Source of the DNA: Caulobacter sp. X
GTDB lineage: Bacteria > Pseudomonadota > Alphaproteobacteria > Caulobacterales > Caulobacteraceae
Reading direction: 5' to 3'
DNA: 64,000 bases
Assembly (NCBI RefSeq): GCF_002742635.1
Contig: NZ_PEGF01000001.1
Location: forward strand, 434,001 to 498,000
Program-made: the position numbers and the translations under genes
Part shown: positions 37,082 through 45,855 of the stretch, in pieces
Layout: each line of letters begins with the position of its first letter
How positions within the stretch are numbered: position 1 is the first letter of the stretch
Notes under the pieces: model-generated
Told to the model about the DNA's origin: nothing
Database searches by the model: none
Seen by the model: only the letters and a program-made list of their open reading frames with translations

Positions 37082-37843
37082 TCAGGCGGCTTCGACGATA
37101 GCCAGGAAATCCTTGGCCTTCAGCGAAGCGCCGCCGACCAGAGCGCCGCCGACCTCGGGCGCGGCAAGGATTTCCGCGGCGTTTTCGGGCTTCACCGAGC
37201 CGCCATACAGGATCGGCGTGGTCGCGCCCTGGTCGCCGAACCGGGAGACGAGCTCGGCGCGGATGGCCGCGTGCATCTCGACAATGTTCTCGACCGACGC
37301 GACGTGGCCAGTGCCGATCGCCCAGATCGGCTCGTAGGCGACGCTGAAGGCTTGGCCCTGCAGACTGGCTGGCAGCGAATTGCGCAGCTGACCGATGACG
37401 AAGGTCACCGCCTCGCCCGCTTGCCGCTGGTCCAGGCTTTCACCGACGCAGACGATCGGTTCGAGGCCTGCGGCCAACGCCGCCTCGACCTTGGCGGCGA
37501 CCTGCTGGCAGGTCTCGCCATGATCGGTGCGCCGCTCGGAATGGCCGACGATGACCATGGTCCCGTTGGCGTCGCCGATCATCTCGGCCGAGATATCGCC
37601 GGTATGGGCGCCGCTGGCCTTGGCGTGGCAGTCCTGCCCGCCGACCAGGACGGCCGAGCCCGCCACGGCTTCGGCCAAACGGTGTAGCAGGGTGGCCGGG
37701 GGGAAGATCGCCACGCGGGCGGCGGCGGGGCGCTGGTCCAGCGCCGCCGCGACGGCGCGCGCTTCGTCCAGAGCGGCCGAAAGGCCGTTCATTTTCCAGT
37801 TTCCGGCGATCAACGGCCGGGGCGTCGTGCTTGAAAGGGTCAT
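37082..37843 (-). CDS. tpiA: Triosephosphate isomerase
   Basis: A 253-residue TIM-barrel enzyme interconverting dihydroxyacetone phosphate and glyceraldehyde 3-phosphate. Visible are the substrate lysine in IAGNWKMNG, the electrophilic His in VIVGHSERR, the catalytic Glu in VAYEPIWAIGTG and the phosphate loop LYGGSVKPEN. The ATG at 37843 (MTLSSTTPRPLIAGNW) was chosen; the upstream extension is not conserved. It is divergent from ppiD, the normal alphaproteobacterial arrangement. Confidence 0.97.
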   Translation of the reverse strand: MTLSSTTPRPLIAGNWKMNGLSAALDEARAVAAALDQRPAAARVAIFPPATLLHRLAEAVAGSAVLVGGQDCHAKASGAHTGDISAEMIGDANGTMVIVGHSERRTDHGETCQQVAAKVEAALAAGLEPIVCVGESLDQRQAGEAVTFVIGQLRNSLPASLQGQAFSVAYEPIWAIGTGHVASVENIVEMHAAIRAELVSRFGDQGATTPILYGGSVKPENAAEILAAPEVGGALVGGASLKAKDFLAIVEAA

Positions 37844-37982
37844 GAGCGCCTTCTTGGGGACACGCTCGCTTGGGAAGTCAAGCCCGCGCCGCTTGCCCCC
37901 GCGCATGCGGCTCTACTATACCCGCTGCTCTCGACCGCCTTGCTCGTTGCTTCGGCGGTCCGACTGGAAGGTTCTCGCCCTC

Positions 37983-39944
37983 ATGCTCGCCGGTTTCCGC
38001 TCCTTCGCCAAATCGCCGTTCGCGGTGTTGCTGTTTGGCCTGCTGATCGTCAGCTTCGCCATCTTCGGCATCAGCGACGTCTTCAAGGGGCCGCGCGGCT
38101 CGGGCGTGATCGACGCCGGCTCGCGCGAGATGTCCGCCCAGGACTTCAAGCTGCGCTTCGACAACTACCGCAAGGAGATCGAGCGCCGGAACGGCGAGCC
38201 GCTGACGCCGGACCAGGCCGTCGAGCGCGGCCTCGACAAACAGATCGTCCAGGAGCTGGCGCTGCAGGAATCGATCGCCGCCGCCATCGGCAAGATGGGC
38301 GTCGTCCCCTCCGACAAGCTGATCGCCAAGACCGTTCACGAACAGATGAGCCAGTTGGCGCCCGGCCAGCGTCCGTTCGACCCGATCACCGGCAAGTTCG
38401 ATCCGAAGCTGTACGCCGCCCTTCTGGCGCAGAACAATCTGACGCCGCAGGCCTATGAGGCCTCGCTGCGCGACGAGATCGCCCAGGGCCACTTCTTCTC
38501 GGCGGTGGCCGACGGCCTGAAGGCCCCCCGCATCTACGCGGCCCTGCAGGCCGCCTACGGCCTGGAGACGCGCGACATCGCCGCCTTCGCCGTCAATCCG
38601 GCCTCCGTCGAAAAGCCCGCGCCGCCGACCGACGCGCAGCTGATCGCCTTCATGAAGGAAAACGCCGATCGCCTGACACGTCCGGAAACGCGCGTGCTGT
38701 CGATCATGCGCGTCAGCGCCAAGGCCCTGGAGCCGACCGTCGCCATCGACCCCGCCGCCGTCCAGAAGGCCTTCGACTTCCGCAAGGACAGCCTGGCCAA
38801 GCCGGAAACGCGCTCGCTGATCCAGATCGTCGCGCCGGACGCCAAGGCCGCCGCCACGATCTCGCAGCGCCTGGCCAAGGGCGAGGATCCCGCCACGGTC
38901 GCCAAGGCCTATGGCAAGTCGCCGGTCGCCCTGATCGACAAGCCCAAGACCGCCCTGCCCGACCGCAAGGTCGCCGACGCGGCGTTCAGCCTGGCCGCCG
39001 GCCAGGTCAGCGGTCCGATCAACGGCGAGTTGGGCGTTTCGGTCGTGAAGGTCACCAAGGTCACGCCGGGCGTCACCGCCACGCTCGACAGCGTCCGCCC
39101 ACAGATCGAGGCCGAGGTCCGCGCCCAGGCCGCCCAGGCCAAGGCCTATGACCAGACCCAGGCTTACCAGGACGCCCACGACGCCGGCGCCGACCTCGTC
39201 GCCGCCGCCAGCAAGGCCGGCGCCATGGTCGTGACGACCGCGCCGATCACCGCCCAGGGCGCCGACCAGATGGGTCAGCCCGTGGCGGGCCTCACGCCCG
39301 ACATGATCAAGACCGCTTTCGGTCTGCCGCAAGGCGGCGAAAGCGACCTGATCGAACTGGGCAAGGGCGAATACTACGCCGTGAAGGTCGAGAAGGTGGT
39401 TCCGGCCGCCATGCCGCCCCTGGCCGAAATCAAGCCGCAGCTGACCGCCGTCTGGATGGGTCAGGAGATGGGCAAGCGCCTGAAGGCCAAGGCCGACGAA
39501 CTGGCCGCGCGCGTGAAGAAGGGCGAGTCGTTCGAGGCGGTCGCCGCCGCGGCGCAGTCCAACGTCCAACGCGTCCCGGGCCTGTCGCGCCAGAACGCCC
39601 AGCAGCACATGGGTCTGGGCCCGGCCTTCCTCGGCGCGGCCTTCGACGCCAAGCCGAACGCGGTGTTCACCGCCCGCGCCGGCCAGCAGGGCGAAGCCTA
39701 TGTCGTCGCCAAGCTGGAAGCCGTCCACGCCGCTCCGACCAACGACGTCGCCCGCTACGCCGTGATCGCCCAGGCCCAGGCCGCGAACGGCCTCATGCGC
39801 GATCTGGGCGAAGCCTCGCGCGCCGCCGCCAAGACCCAGCTGAAGACCAAGACCAACCTGACCCTGGCTCGCCAGGCCATCGGGGTCGACACCGACGCCC
39901 TGGCCAAGGCCGAAGCCGCCAAGTCCGGAAAGAAAGCCGAGTAA
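37983..39944 (+). CDS. ppiD: Membrane-anchored periplasmic chaperone/PPIase PpiD
   Basis: A 653-residue SurA-like protein. A short cytoplasmic start (MLAGFRSFAKSP) is followed by one membrane anchor at about 12-31, then a SurA-type N-domain with helical chaperone segments. A parvulin-like domain lies around residues 240-360 (TRSLIQIVAPDAKAA, GQVSGPINGELGVSVVKV), with a second degenerate repeat further on. PpiD acts at the Sec translocon exit on folding of exported proteins. The ATG at 37983 is the only start giving a clean anchor. Its TAA overlaps the trpE ATG by one base (TAATG). Confidence 0.9.
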   Translation: MLAGFRSFAKSPFAVLLFGLLIVSFAIFGISDVFKGPRGSGVIDAGSREMSAQDFKLRFDNYRKEIERRNGEPLTPDQAVERGLDKQIVQELALQESIAAAIGKMGVVPSDKLIAKTVHEQMSQLAPGQRPFDPITGKFDPKLYAALLAQNNLTPQAYEASLRDEIAQGHFFSAVADGLKAPRIYAALQAAYGLETRDIAAFAVNPASVEKPAPPTDAQLIAFMKENADRLTRPETRVLSIMRVSAKALEPTVAIDPAAVQKAFDFRKDSLAKPETRSLIQIVAPDAKAAATISQRLAKGEDPATVAKAYGKSPVALIDKPKTALPDRKVADAAFSLAAGQVSGPINGELGVSVVKVTKVTPGVTATLDSVRPQIEAEVRAQAAQAKAYDQTQAYQDAHDAGADLVAAASKAGAMVVTTAPITAQGADQMGQPVAGLTPDMIKTAFGLPQGGESDLIELGKGEYYAVKVEKVVPAAMPPLAEIKPQLTAVWMGQEMGKRLKAKADELAARVKKGESFEAVAAAAQSNVQRVPGLSRQNAQQHMGLGPAFLGAAFDAKPNAVFTARAGQQGEAYVVAKLEAVHAAPTNDVARYAVIAQAQAANGLMRDLGEASRAAAKTQLKTKTNLTLARQAIGVDTDALAKAEAAKSGKKAE

Positions 39945-41479
39945 TGAGTCTGGAACCCGCCTTCGACGCCTTTTCGGAAGCTTATGACTCCGGGCGGCAG
40001 CAGGTTGTCTGGACCCGTCTGATCGACGATCTGGAAACGCCGGTTTCGGCCTATCTGAAGATCGCCCAGACGCGTCCCTACAGCTTCCTGTTCGAGAGCG
40101 TCGAGGGCGGCGCCTGGCGCGGTCGCTACTCGATCGTGACCATGAACCCCGACCTCGTCTGGCGCTGCCGCGGCGATCAGGCCGAGATCGCCGAGGGCGA
40201 CGACATCGCCGCCGGCCGCTACACGCCGCAGGCGGGCGGCGCGTTGGACAGCTTGCGCGATCTGGTCGCCCGCTCGCGCATGGAGCTGCCCAAGGGCCTG
40301 CCGCCCATGGCCGCCGGCGTGTTCGGGGCCCTGGGCTACGACCTCGTCCGTCTGGTTGAGCGCCTGCCCGACATCAACGAGGACACGCTGGGCCTGCCGG
40401 ACGGGATCATGACCCGCCCGCAGATCGTCGCGATCTTCGACGCCATCGCCCAGGAGATCATCCTGACCACGGCGGTGCGGCCTAACGCCGGCGTCTCCGC
40501 CAAGGAGGCCTACGAGGCCGCCCGGGCGCGGATCGAGACGGTGATGGCCGACCTTCACCGCCCGCTGGCCCACGACGCGCCCCGCGCGCCGCGGGGTCCG
40601 ATGGAGTTCACGACGCCGGTCAGCCGCGCCGACTACCACCAGGTCGTGGCCAAGGCGAAGGACTACATCGCCGCAGGCGACATCTTCCAGGTGGTGGCCA
40701 GCCACCGCTTCCGCGCGCCCTTCGACCTGCCGCCTTTCGCGCTCTATCGCTCGCTGCGCCGGACCAATCCGTCGCCCTTCCTGTTCTTCCTGAACCTGGA
40801 CGGCTTCAACCTGGTCGGCTCCAGCCCCGAGATCCTGGTGCGTCTGCGCGACGGCAAGATCACGATCCGTCCGATCGCCGGCACCCGTCCGCGCGGCGCG
40901 ACGCCCGAAGAGGACGCGGCGCTGGAAGCCGAACTGCTGGCCGATCCCAAGGAGCGCGCCGAGCACCTGATGCTGCTGGACCTGGGCCGCAACGACGTCG
41001 GCCGGGTGGCGATGCTGAACCATCACGGTCGCAACGCGCCGGCGGAAAAGCCCAAGGGCCCGAACGTCCGCGTGACCGAGAGCTTCAAGATCGAGCGCTA
41101 CAGCCACGTGATGCACATCGTCTCGAACGTCGAGGGCAACGCGCCCGAGGGCGTCGATCCGGTTGACGTGCTGATGGCCGCCCTGCCCGCCGGGACGCTC
41201 TCGGGCGCGCCCAAGGTGCGGGCGATGGAGATCATCGACGAGCTGGAAGTCGAAAAGCGCGGCATCGGCTACGCCGGCGCGGTCGGCTATTTCGGCGCGG
41301 ACGGCTCGGTCGACACCTGCATCGTGCTGCGCACGGCGCTGGTCAAGGACGGCATGATGTACGTTCAGGCCGGCGGCGGCATCGTCGCCGACAGCGATCC
41401 AGACGCCGAGTACGACGAGACGCTGCACAAGTCCCGCGCCCTCAAGCGCGCGGCCGAGGAAGCCTGGCGATTCAGCTGA
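39944..41479 (+). CDS. trpE: Anthranilate synthase component I
   Basis: A 511-residue TrpE that converts chorismate to anthranilate with TrpG. The N-terminal regulatory part has YSFLFESVEGGAWRGRYS, near the Trp feedback site. The catalytic domain has AAGDIFQVVASHRF, NPSPFLFFLNL, IAGTRPRGATPEED, LLDLGRNDVGRV and LPAGTLSGAPKVRAMEI, all intact. It is translated from an ATG overlapping the ppiD stop, so trpE output is tied to ppiD translation. trpGDC follows about 400 nt later under what looks like its own promoter. Confidence 0.96.
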   Translation: MSLEPAFDAFSEAYDSGRQQVVWTRLIDDLETPVSAYLKIAQTRPYSFLFESVEGGAWRGRYSIVTMNPDLVWRCRGDQAEIAEGDDIAAGRYTPQAGGALDSLRDLVARSRMELPKGLPPMAAGVFGALGYDLVRLVERLPDINEDTLGLPDGIMTRPQIVAIFDAIAQEIILTTAVRPNAGVSAKEAYEAARARIETVMADLHRPLAHDAPRAPRGPMEFTTPVSRADYHQVVAKAKDYIAAGDIFQVVASHRFRAPFDLPPFALYRSLRRTNPSPFLFFLNLDGFNLVGSSPEILVRLRDGKITIRPIAGTRPRGATPEEDAALEAELLADPKERAEHLMLLDLGRNDVGRVAMLNHHGRNAPAEKPKGPNVRVTESFKIERYSHVMHIVSNVEGNAPEGVDPVDVLMAALPAGTLSGAPKVRAMEIIDELEVEKRGIGYAGAVGYFGADGSVDTCIVLRTALVKDGMMYVQAGGGIVADSDPDAEYDETLHKSRALKRAAEEAWRFS

Positions 41480-41551
41480 GCCTTAGGGCTGAGAGCGTGA
41501 CAGTCGAAAGTGAGAACCGGTTTCGACGCCCGTCACGCGACCAAGAAAGGG

Positions 41552-41767
41552 CTAGGGATCCCCAAGCCGATCCTGCGGCAGGTGCTGGGTGACCGTCGGC
41601 GGCGCCAGCACCATGACCGTGGCGAAGCTGATCGCGCAAAACGCGGCGAAGGCCGCGGCGGCCAGGACCGGTCCCAGCTTCTGGACGCGCGTCTTGGGCC
41701 GCAGCAGAGCGCGGACATAGGCGACGGCGACAGGGTCCAGGGCGGAATCACGCGGGTCCATCCCCAT
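41552..41767 (-). CDS. Small single-pass membrane protein, antisense between trpE and trpG
   Basis: A 71-residue protein with a soluble start (MDPRDSALDPVAVAYVRALL) and one hydrophobic segment at about residues 32-56 (LGPVLAAAAFAAFCAISFA, then TVMVLAPP), ending in a polar tail. GGAG sits six bases before the ATG at 41767. I do not recognise a family. It occupies a gap that otherwise would be empty and runs opposite to the trp genes. Coding potential is supported by the start signal and the membrane segment only, so confidence is moderate. Confidence 0.55.
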   Translation of the reverse strand: MGMDPRDSALDPVAVAYVRALLRPKTRVQKLGPVLAAAAFAAFCAISFATVMVLAPPTVTQHLPQDRLGDP

Positions 41768-41847
41768 ATGATGCTCCAGACCGTGTCCGCTGTAACCGTA
41801 ACTGAAAGCCGCAGGCGAAATTGGCGCTACACAATGCGCACGCTCAG

Positions 41848-41855
41848 GCTAGAAC
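41848..41855 (+). promoter_or_regulatory. Probable -10 of a trpGDC promoter
   Basis: GCTAGAAC is a complete match to the Caulobacter -10 GCTANAWC and lies 21 nt before the trpG ATG. A matching -35 at the right spacing is not evident. There is no room for a trp leader peptide/attenuator. Confidence 0.45.
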
Positions 41856-41876
41856 CGACCTCCGAAAGGCGGCGTC

Positions 41877-42473
41877 ATGATACTCGTCATCGATAACTAC
41901 GACAGCTTCACCTACAATCTCGTTCACTATCTGAACGAACTGGGCGCGGAGACCGAGGTCTACCGCAACGACGCCCTGACGGTTCAGGAGGCTCTGGGCC
42001 TGAAGCCGGACGCCGTTCTGCTGTCGCCGGGCCCCAAGGCGCCGGACCAGGCGGGCATCTGCCTGCCGCTGCTGCGCGGCGCGCCCGAAGACCTGCCGAT
42101 CCTGGGCGTGTGCCTGGGCCACCAAGCCATCGGCCAAGCCTATGGCGGCGAGGTGATCCGCGCCAAGCAGGTCATGCACGGCAAGGTCAGCAAGGTCCGC
42201 CACAACGACAAGGGCATCTTCAAGGGCCTGCCCAACCCCTTCACGGCCACCCGCTACCACAGCCTGGCCGTCCGCAAGGAGGACCTCCCGCCCGAGCTGG
42301 AGGTCACCGCCTGGACCGACGACGGCGAGATCATGGGCGTGCAGCACAAGACCCGGCCGGTGTTCGGCGTGCAGTTCCACCCGGAATCGATCGCCACCGA
42401 GGGCGGCCACCAGATGCTGGCCAACTTCATGGACCTGGCGGGCGTCAAGCGCGACGCGGCGGTCTGGGTCTAG
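41877..42473 (+). CDS. trpG: Anthranilate synthase component II (glutamine amidotransferase)
   Basis: A 198-residue class I amidotransferase giving ammonia to TrpE. It starts [19 protein letters not shown]. The nucleophile is the Cys in [16 protein letters not shown] (about residue 81), and the catalytic His-x-Glu is in [14 protein letters not shown]. Length is that of the TrpG/PabA single-domain type, which may also serve folate synthesis. It is 10 nt upstream of trpD. Confidence 0.96.
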   Translation: MILVIDNYDSFTYNLVHYLNELGAETEVYRNDALTVQEALGLKPDAVLLSPGPKAPDQAGICLPLLRGAPEDLPILGVCLGHQAIGQAYGGEVIRAKQVMHGKVSKVRHNDKGIFKGLPNPFTATRYHSLAVRKEDLPPELEVTAWTDDGEIMGVQHKTRPVFGVQFHPESIATEGGHQMLANFMDLAGVKRDAAVWV

Positions 42474-42483
42474 GGCCGCCTCC

Positions 42484-43509
42484 ATGTCCGACGCTTTCAA
42501 GCCCCTGCTGGCCAAGCTGGCCGACGGCCAGACCCTGGGCGAAGAGGACGCCGAGGTCTTCTTCGCCGCCTGCCTGCGCGGCGAGCCGACGCCGGCCCAG
42601 GTCGCCGCCGCCGTGACCGCCATGCGCCTGCGCGGCGAGACGGTGGGCGAGATCGCCGCCTGCGCCCGCGCCATGCGCCGCGCCGCCGTGCATCTTGATC
42701 ACCCCTACGAGGTCATCGACGTCTGCGGCACCGGCGGCGACGGCCTCCACACGCTGAACATCTCGACCGCCGTGGGCTTCGTCGCCGCCGGCGGCGGGCT
42801 GAAGGTGGCCAAGCACGGCAACCGGGCGATCACCTCGAAGTCGGGCACCGCCGACGTGCTGACCGCCCTGGGCGTCAATATCGACGCGACGCGCGCGCAG
42901 CAACGGCGGGCGCTGGACGAGGCCGGCATCTGCTTCCTGTTCGCCCAGGCCCACCACGGCGCCATGCGGCACGTCTCGCCGATCCGCCAGGAGCTCGGCT
43001 TCCGCACGATCTTCAACCTGCTGGGCCCGCTGACCAATCCGGCGGGGGCGAAGCGTCAGGTCGTCGGCGTCTCCGCGCCCCGCTTCGTCGAGCCGATCGC
43101 TAGGGCGCTGGGCGCCCTGGGGGCTGAACGCGCCTGGTCGGTGCACGGTTCAGGTCTGGACGAGCTGACCACCACCGGCGAGACCGAGGTCGCCGAGTGG
43201 CGCGACGGGCGCATGCATCTGTTCACGATCACGCCCGAGGCCGTCGGCCTGCCGCGCGCCTCGCTGTCGGACATCACGGGCGGCGATCCCGCCTTCAACG
43301 CCGCCGCCCTGACCCGCCTGTTCGACGGCGAGAAGGGCGCCTACCGCGACATCGTGCTGCTGAACGCCGCCGCGGCCTTCCTGGTCGCCGACAAGGTCGA
43401 GACCCTGGTCGAGGGCATCGAATTGGCGGCCGACGTCATCGACGAGGGCCGCGCCCGCGCCGCCCTGGACGGCCTGGTGGCCGCTACGAATACGGAAGTC
43501 CCCGCGTGA
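42484..43509 (+). CDS. trpD: Anthranilate phosphoribosyltransferase
   Basis: A 341-residue TrpD. The PRPP loop is [17 protein letters not shown] (about residues 80-96), with [19 protein letters not shown] for substrate binding and [31 protein letters not shown] further on. The start ATG is 10 nt after trpG. The TGA overlaps the GTG of trpC (GTGA), so trpD and trpC are translationally coupled. Confidence 0.96.
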   Translation: MSDAFKPLLAKLADGQTLGEEDAEVFFAACLRGEPTPAQVAAAVTAMRLRGETVGEIAACARAMRRAAVHLDHPYEVIDVCGTGGDGLHTLNISTAVGFVAAGGGLKVAKHGNRAITSKSGTADVLTALGVNIDATRAQQRRALDEAGICFLFAQAHHGAMRHVSPIRQELGFRTIFNLLGPLTNPAGAKRQVVGVSAPRFVEPIARALGALGAERAWSVHGSGLDELTTTGETEVAEWRDGRMHLFTITPEAVGLPRASLSDITGGDPAFNAAALTRLFDGEKGAYRDIVLLNAAAAFLVADKVETLVEGIELAADVIDEGRARAALDGLVAATNTEVPA

Positions 43510-44294
43510 CCGATATCCTGGCCAAGATCGCCGCCTACAAGCGCGAGGACGTCGCCGGCCGCAAGGCCGCGCGCTCGCAGGCCGATGTCGACGCCGCCGC
43601 CAAGGCGGCCTCCGCCCCCCGCGGCTTCAAGGCGGCGCTGGAAGCCAAGCACACGCCGGGAAAGCTGTCGCTGATCGCCGAGATCAAGAAGGCCTCGCCG
43701 TCCAAGGGTCTGATCCGCGAGGACTTCGACCCGCCGGTCCTGGCCAAGGCCTATGAGGCCGGCGGCGCGGCCTGCCTGTCGGTCCTGACCGACGGTCCGA
43801 GCTTCCAGGGCGCGGACGACTATCTCGTGGCGGCCCGCGCGGCGACCGCCCTGCCCTGCATCCGCAAGGACTTTCTCGTTGACCCCTGGCAGGTGGCCGA
43901 AAGCCGCGCGCTGGGCGCCGACGCGATCCTAGTGATCCTGGCCATGATCGACGACGTCCTGGCCGCCGAACTGATGTCGGAAGCCAAGCGCCTGGGCATG
44001 GATGCTTTGGTCGAAGTCCACGATGAAGCCGAGATGGCGCGCGCCGGCGCCTTGGGCTCGGATCTTGTTGGGATCAACAACCGCGACCTGAAAAGCTTCG
44101 TCGTCGACCTCGCTGTCACCGAGCGTCTGGCCGCCCAGGCTCCGAAAGACGCCCTTCTGGTCACCGAGAGCGGCGTCTTCACCCACGCCGACGTCGTGCG
44201 GATGGAGGCCACCGGCGCCAAGGCCATGCTGGTCGGCGAGAGCCTGATGCGACATGCTGACGTGACGGCCGCCACGCGAATTCTGATAGGCTGA
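43506..44294 (+). CDS. trpC: Indole-3-glycerol phosphate synthase
   Basis: A 262-residue TIM-barrel enzyme. It has the catalytic Lys in [15 protein letters not shown] (about residue 60), [29 protein letters not shown] and the phosphate sites [12 protein letters not shown] and [12 protein letters not shown]. It is monofunctional, with no TrpF fused. The start is GTG 43506, overlapping the trpD stop. An acyltransferase gene follows 38 nt later on the same strand, so co-transcription is possible. Confidence 0.96.
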   Translation: MTDILAKIAAYKREDVAGRKAARSQADVDAAAKAASAPRGFKAALEAKHTPGKLSLIAEIKKASPSKGLIREDFDPPVLAKAYEAGGAACLSVLTDGPSFQGADDYLVAARAATALPCIRKDFLVDPWQVAESRALGADAILVILAMIDDVLAAELMSEAKRLGMDALVEVHDEAEMARAGALGSDLVGINNRDLKSFVVDLAVTERLAAQAPKDALLVTESGVFTHADVVRMEATGAKAMLVGESLMRHADVTAATRILIG

Positions 44295-44332
44295 GCTTGA
44301 GCTCAACCTTGGCTCGGCCTGGAAAAGACCGC

Positions 44333-44938
44333 ATGAACTGGCTCGCCCGCGTGGTGAAATGGGCCCTCTCGGCGCATTTCAAGCTCCGCGGCTGGCGCAT
44401 CGAAGGCGCGCCGCCGGAGACGCGGAAGTTCGTCATCATCGCCGCCCCGCACACCAGCAACTGGGACTTCGTCTATTTCGTCGGCGCGGCCGACGCCCTG
44501 GACCTGAAGCTCAGCTTCATCGGCAAGGCGTCGCTGTTCAAGAAGCCGTTCGATCAGATGATGCGAGACCTGGGCGGCATTCCCCTGGACCGCGAGCGCT
44601 CCAAGGACATGGTCAGGGCCATGATCGAGGAGTTCGCGCGCCGCGACGAGTTCATGCTGACGATCGCGCCGGAAGGCACGCGGGGCAAGGCGCGTCAGTG
44701 GAAGACCGGGTTCTACCACATAGCCAAAGGCGCCGGCGTGCCGATGGTTCTGGGCATGATGGACTATCGCCGAAAGGTGGTTGGCTTGGGTCCGGCCATC
44801 TACCCAACGGGCGACTACGAAGCCGATATGCGCAAGATCATGAGCTTCTACGAGGGCTGCACGCCGAAGTTCCCGGAGATGGCGACGCGCTTCGAAGACC
44901 TGGTTGATTCGGCCGCGACGCCGCCTCAAGACCGCTGA
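44333..44938 (+). CDS. PlsC-family acyltransferase
   Basis: A 201-residue acyltransferase of the 1-acylglycerol-3-phosphate type. The catalytic HX4D is HTSNWD (about residue 41), with the second motif in IPLDRERSKDM and the third, substrate-binding one in IAPEGTRGKA (about residue 110). There is a weakly hydrophobic N-terminus and no clear anchor; it may be peripheral to the membrane. The substrate is unknown; it is shorter than true PlsC. The ATG at 44333 was chosen over a TTG 36 nt upstream. In many alphaproteobacteria moaC and moeA lie between trpC and lexA; here this gene takes that place. Confidence 0.82.
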   Translation: MNWLARVVKWALSAHFKLRGWRIEGAPPETRKFVIIAAPHTSNWDFVYFVGAADALDLKLSFIGKASLFKKPFDQMMRDLGGIPLDRERSKDMVRAMIEEFARRDEFMLTIAPEGTRGKARQWKTGFYHIAKGAGVPMVLGMMDYRRKVVGLGPAIYPTGDYEADMRKIMSFYEGCTPKFPEMATRFEDLVDSAATPPQDR

Positions 44939-44960
44939 GAATCCCCGCAATTCCTGGCCT

Positions 44961-44975
44961 GAACACAGGGGGAAC
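44961..44975 (+). promoter_or_regulatory. SOS box 1 upstream of lexA
   Basis: GAAC-ACAGGGG-GAAC, an exact match (on the other strand) to the alphaproteobacterial LexA operator GTTC-N7-GTTC. It ends 9 nt before the lexA -35. Confidence 0.85.
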
Positions 44976-44984
44976 AGCGTCAAC

Positions 44985-45011
44985 TTGACATTAAGGAAGA
45001 ACGCCTAGAGA
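44985..45011 (+). promoter_or_regulatory. lexA promoter
   Basis: TTGACAT (44985-44991), a 12-nt spacer and CCTAGAGA (45004-45011) fit the housekeeping spacing; the -35 is consensus and the -10 moderate. LexA boxes flank it on both sides. Confidence 0.6.
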
Positions 45012-45023
45012 ACATTCTCCAAG

Positions 45024-45038
45024 GTTTGCGGTTTGTTC
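45024..45038 (+). promoter_or_regulatory. SOS box 2 in the lexA leader
   Basis: GTTT-GCGGTTT-GTTC differs from the GTTC-N7-GTTC consensus by one base. It lies just downstream of the expected transcription start, where LexA would block elongation or initiation. Confidence 0.7.
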
Positions 45039-45059
45039 CGCGCTCCAGCCGAGGTCGAC

Positions 45060-45761
45060 ATGCTCACCCGCAAGCAGCACGAACTGCTGATGTTCATCCA
45101 CGAGCGGATCAAGGAGACCGGCGTCTCCCCGTCCTTCGACGAGATGAAGGAGGCGCTCGACCTGGCGTCGAAGTCCGGCATCCACCGCCTGATCACGGCG
45201 CTGGAGGAACGCGGCTTCATCCGCCGTCTGGCCCACCGGGCCCGCGCGCTGGAAGTGGTGAAGCTGCCGCAACAGGCGACGACCGCCGCCCCGCCCAAGG
45301 GCCGCGGCGCGTTCCGCCCGCAAGTGTTCGAAGGCGGCGGCGCGCCGCCCGCCACGGCCCCCGCGCCGGCCGCCAACGACAGTCGCGAACTACCGATCCT
45401 GGGCCGCATCGCCGCGGGCACCCCGATCGACGCCATCCAGCACGAGCGCGAGCGCCTGCCGGTGCCCGAGGCCATGCTGGGCAATGGCGAGCACTATGTC
45501 CTCGAGGTCCAAGGGGACTCGATGATCGAGGCCGGCATCCTCGACGGCGACTATGTGATCATCAAGAAGGGCGACACCGCCACCTCGGGCGAGATCGTCG
45601 TCGCCCTGGTCGGCGAGGAAGCCACGCTGAAGCGCCTGCGCAAGAAGGGCGGCTCGATCGCCCTGGAAGCCGCCAACCCGAAGTACGAGACCCGTATCTT
45701 CGGCCCTGACCAGGTCGAGGTGCAAGGCAAGCTGGTGGGCCTGATCCGCCGGTATCACTAG
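45060..45761 (+). CDS. lexA: SOS repressor LexA
   Basis: A 233-residue LexA. The winged HTH spans residues 1-65 ([36 protein letters not shown]). A Pro/Ala-rich linker at about 72-115 is longer than in E. coli. The peptidase domain has the self-cleavage Ala-Gly in [10 protein letters not shown], the nucleophile Ser in [11 protein letters not shown] and the general-base Lys in [13 protein letters not shown]. It represses SOS genes until RecA-triggered autocleavage. The ATG at 45060 begins at the conserved DNA-binding domain. Two LexA boxes upstream show autoregulation. Confidence 0.97.
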   Translation: MLTRKQHELLMFIHERIKETGVSPSFDEMKEALDLASKSGIHRLITALEERGFIRRLAHRARALEVVKLPQQATTAAPPKGRGAFRPQVFEGGGAPPATAPAPAANDSRELPILGRIAAGTPIDAIQHERERLPVPEAMLGNGEHYVLEVQGDSMIEAGILDGDYVIIKKGDTATSGEIVVALVGEEATLKRLRKKGGSIALEAANPKYETRIFGPDQVEVQGKLVGLIRRYH

Positions 45762-45807
45762 GGATTGGGTGCAGCGGAAAGCTGGGACACCGAGACGTCT
45801 CGAATTT

Positions 45808-45840
45808 AAGGCCCCGACCTCAGGCGAGGATCGGGGCCTT
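45808..45840. terminator. Terminator hairpin between lexA and the PEP-mutase family gene
   Basis: A 10-bp stem aaggccccga/tcggggcctt with a 13-nt loop, bordered by short T/A tracts on both sides. It sits between convergent genes. Confidence 0.75.
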
Positions 45841-45855
45841 ACCTTGTGGGGAGCC

